Both the position numbers and the translations under genes were made by a program. Below the pieces are notes generated by a model that did no database searches, was not told the origin of the DNA, and worked only from the letters and a program-made list of their open reading frames with translations. A stretch of DNA of 64,000 bases, taken from NCBI GenBank assembly GCA_033439265.1, contig JAVTVX010000019.1, forward strand, positions 18,192,039 through 18,256,038, written 5' to 3'. Below, piece after piece: positions 60,001 through 64,000 of this stretch. This DNA is from Dillenia suffruticosa. Taxonomy: Eukaryota; Streptophyta; Magnoliopsida; Dilleniales; Dilleniaceae. Positions within the stretch are counted from its first letter, which is position 1. Every line of letters starts with the position of its first letter.

Positions 60001-63000
60001 AGAATATGCAGGAGTTGTAGGGAATGCAGTCAAGATGTCATATATTCAGAAGTTACTATTGTTCACGATTGTTTACCTTTGATCATAATGTGTATTTTGC
60101 TTCTTTAGGTGGTGCTTTGAAGCCAACTGATGTTGATGGGCTCTGGATTCATGTAACATGCGCTTGGTTTCGCCCTGAGGTTGGTTTTTCAAATGATAAG
60201 ACAATGGAGCCTGCTGTTGGGATCATGAGGATCCCACCTAGTTCTTTTACAAAGGTAAGGCTCAACTTCTAAGTGTTGGTAAGGAATATGTAACTAAAAG
60301 AAGCATAGTTATTGTTCTGTAATACATAAATGCAGAGCTTTTGTAGTTTGTCAGTGAAGCTCCTTAATCCTTTTCGATCTTTATATTTGCATGCTTCTTA
60401 TTACAACTAAAACCCCATTTCTTTGTTATTTCTATGTGAAAACTTCCTATCTCTTTTGATTTGTTTAATATTTTAATCATGATGATTATGTTGCATTTTA
60501 ACTCTGTAATTATGTTCCTTTTGAATGTTTGACTTCCACTTTTTAATTCTTTCCTTTTCTCTTCTGAATCATATGAGTGGCATTTTTCCTCAGTGCAATG
60601 TGCCAAAATAGTTGTTGAATCTTTTCTTCATGCCTTGTTACTCAGTGATTCCACATATTTTCTTTCACTCTATAAGTGCTACTTTGTTTTATTTTCATTT
60701 GTGTTTTAATCTCAGGTTTCCATTTTAATTTCTGTTTAGTTGTCAAAATTTGATGTTTTGATCTATTCTCTCAGCTCTACTGATTTCTTCTTTTGTTTTT
60801 ATTCCAGAGATGTGTCATCTGTGAGCAAATCCATGGTTCATGCACACAGTGTTGCAAGTGTGCCACCTATTTTCACACGATGTGTGCATCAAGGGCAGGA
60901 TATGGCATGGAGGTAAGTTTGTAAATAACTGTTTAACTTAAGACTTGGAATGGAACTTCCATGTTCAGAATTTATGTTCCCAATATTGCTATTTTGATAA
61001 CCGAAGAGGGTGGGTACCCTGTATGTAATGGACATTATCTGTTTGACATATGCTTTCACGTGGAATAATATAAGGGCAAGTCTTTTGGTGTTAGTGTTGG
61101 CAGCCTTTTTTTTAACAAGTCAAAATGACTTGGTTTTGCTTCAAACCATCCTCAACAGGAAACAAAAACATAAGAACTTGGTCTTAGGAAGGAACATAGT
61201 TTCTGACTAGGTGGTTCTTCAGTTTTGAATGAATCTTGACTAACTGTTTGGTTGGAGAAATTTAGCTGTTGGAAGCTACACGTGCAATTACCTAAACTTG
61301 ATTTGTATCTTGTGCTTAAAGTGTCCATGTACCTACTATATCGCCAGATCCTTTTAAATGTTTTCTGTCATGACTGGTTTTGTTTATTGCTCAGATTTCT
61401 GGCTGAGACAGTATGGATTGTCCGATTTTCCTTGGTTAGGCAATTTTGACCTAGACATATGCCCTATAGCCCTCTGCATAAATGAGTATCGTAATTTGGT
61501 TGTGAATTCCACAGCAAAAATGGTAGATTAATATCACATTTGAGATATTGATAAACATGCTTTGGGTAGCATGTATACTTTCAAGGATATGTATTGACAT
61601 CGTTGCTTATTTTGTGGTTAAAAAATAAGGAAAACTCCAAAGAACCCTTTGTGGTTTGCAACATTGGCAAGTTGTTCCATGTGGATGCAAAACTGGCAAA
61701 AAGTCTCCTTTGTTTACTTTGTTAGGAAGTTACTCCCAATGGCAGGATAATAAAGAAAACATGATGAAAAATAATAATAAAAAAATTCACCTCAAGTTAC
61801 CGTTTTCCTTTTCTTTCGTCCTGTCTTCATGTCTTCCTTCTCTTCTCCCCAAACTATCTCCATGTTTGCCTTCCAACTCGCAATGACTGGAAAATTCAAT
61901 TCTAACTGGAATCACGTTGGTTTTGATTGAAATGATGTCCATTTCTCTCTCTCTATCTAGCTCAATCAATCCCTCTTTATTTCTTTCTCTTTAGACTGAT
62001 TTCGTCCAATCTTTCTCTCTATCTTCATGAGCTTGCAAGAAGACTAAATATTAGCATGTTGGGTGTTGTTAAATTACTAATTAAATCTGTGAGAAATTAT
62101 TATTTTTGGATAATAGAAATTAGTAATCAAATTGTGTGATAGTTGTAATTTGTAATGGTGAGGATGGGGTTGGGGCTCAAAAAAGGAGTTGGCTTTCTTA
62201 GCCTTAAATGCGGAATCCCAACCCCTCTTTCCTGTCATGTAAGTGTCGAGATTTGCATCTTGGTTGCTAAGCTCTGCAGCCTGATGTTGCCAAAATTATG
62301 TTTAAGTACAGATAATAGTATAAGGAAGGCTACAGAATGAACTTTAAGGACTTTTAGAAGCCTTTGTTTGCATAGGAGCAACCTTACTATTTTATGTTCC
62401 TCAAGGAATTAACAAATGAAGGAGTGTAGGTTTTATGTTCTAGGTAAGAACCAGACGTACACTGCACCCATATTATGTAAGATAATAAATGCCATGATCA
62501 ATGTTTCGAAATAGGAAACCTGAATTTTGAAGAACAAAAAACCGGCGATGGGGGCTGAAAGCAACATGGAAGTGCAGCAAAGTTGAACAAGCAAAAAAGG
62601 CCATGTTTTGCCAAACAATCTACTTCTCATTCTGGAGATGATTCCAGCTAAAAATTTATCAAGTCCCATGATTATATAGGAAAAATAATGTTCTGTAATT
62701 ATTTCAACTAATGTCGTCACTTTTTTAATCCAAAAGACAACAAAATTAGAATTCCTAGGTGCTACCAATTTCGACATGTGATTTAGAACCATGTACAGAC
62801 AGAAACATCAATTCATGCAAAAATAGCAAAATAGATGCTATAAGAGCAAAAATTGCGTCAATTCTGGTCAGAATCGAACTTTTCCGCTTCGAAGGTGGAG
62901 GTAGAGATGGTTTGGGAAGAGAGGAGAAAGAAGAAAATAGTGACATGATGTGGAAACAAAATAAATGTTATACATAAATTTTTTATCTTGACACATGGAT

Positions 63001-63876
63001 TTTTTTGCGTCTTTTTTATTTTATATTATTTTTTATTTTTGTAACCTATTATTTCTGGGTGGAGGAGGTGCCAATTTTTCAAGCTACACGAGTCTGTTTA
63101 TGAGTTTGAAACCACACAGACAACATGTTTAAAAAAAATGAACCACAGAGGGCTTTTTGGCAGTTTTGAAACCACATGGGAGTGTCATGTGCAGTTTTCC
63201 CTAAGAAATAATGATATAACAGCAAAAATGTGTCATCTTGAAAACTAGTGGACTCTGGTGTAAAATATCATAAACACTGGGATATTTCTCTATTTTGGCA
63301 AATGATGCTTCGTAAAAATGGAACACTCTGCTTGTTGAGCGATATTTGAGATACTCGTGGGGCAGACATTATGATTGTTCATGTAGAAGTGGGTTATGAT
63401 CACGGTATTCAATGCAGGAGAGGTATATTTAATGAACTTACCGTTGACTCTAGAATTCGTTGATATGTCCTATTGTATATAGATGTGTATATATATAAGT
63501 CATGAACTGAAAATGCAGATACATTTTAATGCTTAAAACTTTGCAGTATCTAAGATATGCAAGTACAAAAACAAAACTATTATGATTAGGCACTTTTGTG
63601 TTGATTTCTTCTCCCCTAGAGAATTGACTCTTTGCAGTATCTATTATTAAAAAAAAAAAAAAAAAGTTCACATGCTTGTGAGCATGCAATGGCAACACTA
63701 ATCATGCTCATTGTTTTCACCATTTTTCTGCCTTTTACTTCAATATTTCTTATTACATTTGTTCATTTTGTCTATAGATATTTCATTGGTCTTAATTTTA
63801 TCTATTTTCAGCTGCACTCATATGAAAAGAATGGAGTGCCAATAACGAAAATGGTATCATATTGCGCTGTTCACAG
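54040..63876 (+). CDS. ATX3: ATX3/4/5-type histone H3 lysine-4 methyltransferase, N-terminal 784 aa (continues past window)
   Basis: Exons: 54040-54939, 55012-55067, 55164-55362, 56321-56446, 56563-56631, 56722-56790, 56878-56969, 57081-57173, 58267-58402, 58762-58834, 58974-59073, 59262-59386, 60109-60254, 60808-60912, 63812-63876. Splice phase is continuous throughout. Start ATG at 54040 (MIIKRDLK), because MIIKR is the family start; the upstream in-frame TTG is not a start. Domains: PWWP (~245-335; GDIVWAKSGKKYPAWPA), a Cys-rich finger (~390-425; LCDGCGF), PHD (~434-475; YCGICKKIWH, CCDGCNVWVHAECD), a conserved CKCHLCG...EWEKHTGCRAKKW block (~537-580), and an extended PHD (~617-770; CAICRWVEDW, HVTCAWFRPEV, CCKCATYFH). 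SET and post-SET should lie to the right. The family is nuclear and deposits H3K4 di-/trimethylation. Introns 3 and 12 appear to use GC donors. Intron 14 holds a MULE-like insertion. The choice of ATX3 within ATX3/4/5 rests mainly on possible synteny. Confidence 0.93.
55363..56320 (+). other. GC-AG intron 3 of the ATX gene
   Basis: Exon 3 must end in phase 0 to join exon 4 (DESGKKGEKLCDGCG). The only suitable site is ATG followed by GCAAGT, the consensus GC donor. The nearby GTATAT site (55356) gives the wrong phase. Confidence 0.75.
59387..60108 (+). other. GC-AG intron 12 of the ATX gene
   Basis: The conserved CPVKGGALKP joint requires exon 12 to end CCTGTGAAAG, followed by GCGAGT. The downstream acceptor TTTAG precedes GTGGTGC. 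The alternative GTTATA donor 4 bases on shifts the frame. Confidence 0.75.
61619..61628. repeat. probable target-site duplication of the MULE-like element, left
   Basis: 'taaaaaataa' compared with 'taagaaataa' at 63202-63211, one mismatch. Confidence 0.55.
61629..63201. mobile_element. non-autonomous MULE-like DNA transposon with long inverted repeats in ATX intron 14
   Basis: The left end 'ggaaaactcc' ... 'gtggtttgcaacattggca' ... 'ccatgtggatgcaaaactggcaaaaag' corresponds to the reverse complement of the right end ('gggaaaactgcac', 'ccatgtggtttcaaaactgccaaaaag'). Further inside, 61825-61915 ('cttccttctcttctccccaaactatctcc') pairs with the complement of 62875-62940 ('cttctttctcctctcttcccaaaccatctc'). 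The inverted repeats therefore extend about 300-400 bp. A 9-10 bp flanking duplication with one mismatch fits the Mutator superfamily. No transposase ORF is visible in the ~0.8 kb centre. The ORF at 62433-62792 (minus) has no recognised domain. Confidence 0.75.
63202..63211. repeat. probable target-site duplication of the MULE-like element, right
   Basis: 'taagaaataa', see left copy. Confidence 0.55.
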
Positions 63877-64000
63877 GTTAGAATCAGTCCACTTTCTTAT
63901 CTTTGTCATTCTCTTTTGTTTTAACCTGCCTTTCACAATTTTGTGTTTCACTTCCCGCCATGTACTTGTTTGGACTTGGTCTCCTTCGCCCTCAAATGGA

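Noticed and set aside
62433-62946. Minus-strand ORFs in ATX intron 14 as a captured gene in the MULE-like element
   Set aside because: Hydrophobic sequence but no recognised domain, and the adjoining ORF derives from the inverted repeat. Not enough to claim gene capture.
1-64000. CRISPR arrays, tRNA or rRNA genes, bacterial-type operons
   Set aside because: No spaced direct-repeat array, no cloverleaf with matching A and B boxes and no rRNA phrases were seen. The gene structures are eukaryotic.

Overview
This window looks like nuclear DNA of a flowering plant, most likely a eudicot. It has AT-rich intergenic sequence, many short exons with GT-AG introns, abundant GA/GT/AT microsatellites, and plant-type retrotransposons (LINE, Ty1-copia, Ty3 chromovirus). 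Three protein genes can be reconstructed exon by exon with consistent splice phase. (1) A plus-strand cytochrome b561/DOMON protein (3956-7658, 4 exons, 389 aa). (2) A minus-strand CLU/TPR protein of the plant TSS/REC family (24133 down to 10022, 23 exons, 1901 aa). (3) A plus-strand ATX3/4/5-type histone H3K4 methyltransferase (from 54040, 15 exons seen, 784 aa so far), whose SET domain lies beyond the right edge.

Layout: 1-2.4 kb holds the 3' part of an old Ty3-type LTR element. 2.4-7.7 kb is the b561 gene and its upstream region. 7.7-10 kb is intergenic sequence plus a probable spliced 3' UTR of the TSS/REC gene. 10-24.1 kb is the TSS/REC gene, three of whose introns contain short tandem duplications. 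24.1-32.6 kb is an AT-rich gene desert with microsatellites, a dispersed short repeat family and one promoter-like patch. 32.6-52.9 kb is almost entirely transposon sequence. 53-64 kb is the ATX gene, with a MULE-like DNA transposon in its last visible intron.

The most informative structure is the transposon block. Two diverged tandem copies of a unique sequence (A around 32.64-36.7 kb, B around 37.56-52.9 kb) were each interrupted. Copy A received a 5'-truncated LINE (15-bp target-site duplication). Copy B received a degenerate Ty1-copia element (5-bp duplication GTGCA). That copia element was broken inside its reverse transcriptase by a ~4.3 kb solo LTR of a Ty3 element (duplication ATGAG). 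The solo LTR was itself broken by a related Ty3 chromovirus in the opposite orientation (duplication CCTCC), which later lost most of its interior. All four duplications can be read directly, giving a relative history of the locus.

No operon-like system or new biochemical pathway is visible. The b561 and ATX genes may be a remnant of an old neighbour pair: from memory, the Arabidopsis counterparts At3g61750 and At3g61740 are adjacent. I saw no tRNA, rRNA or CRISPR structures.
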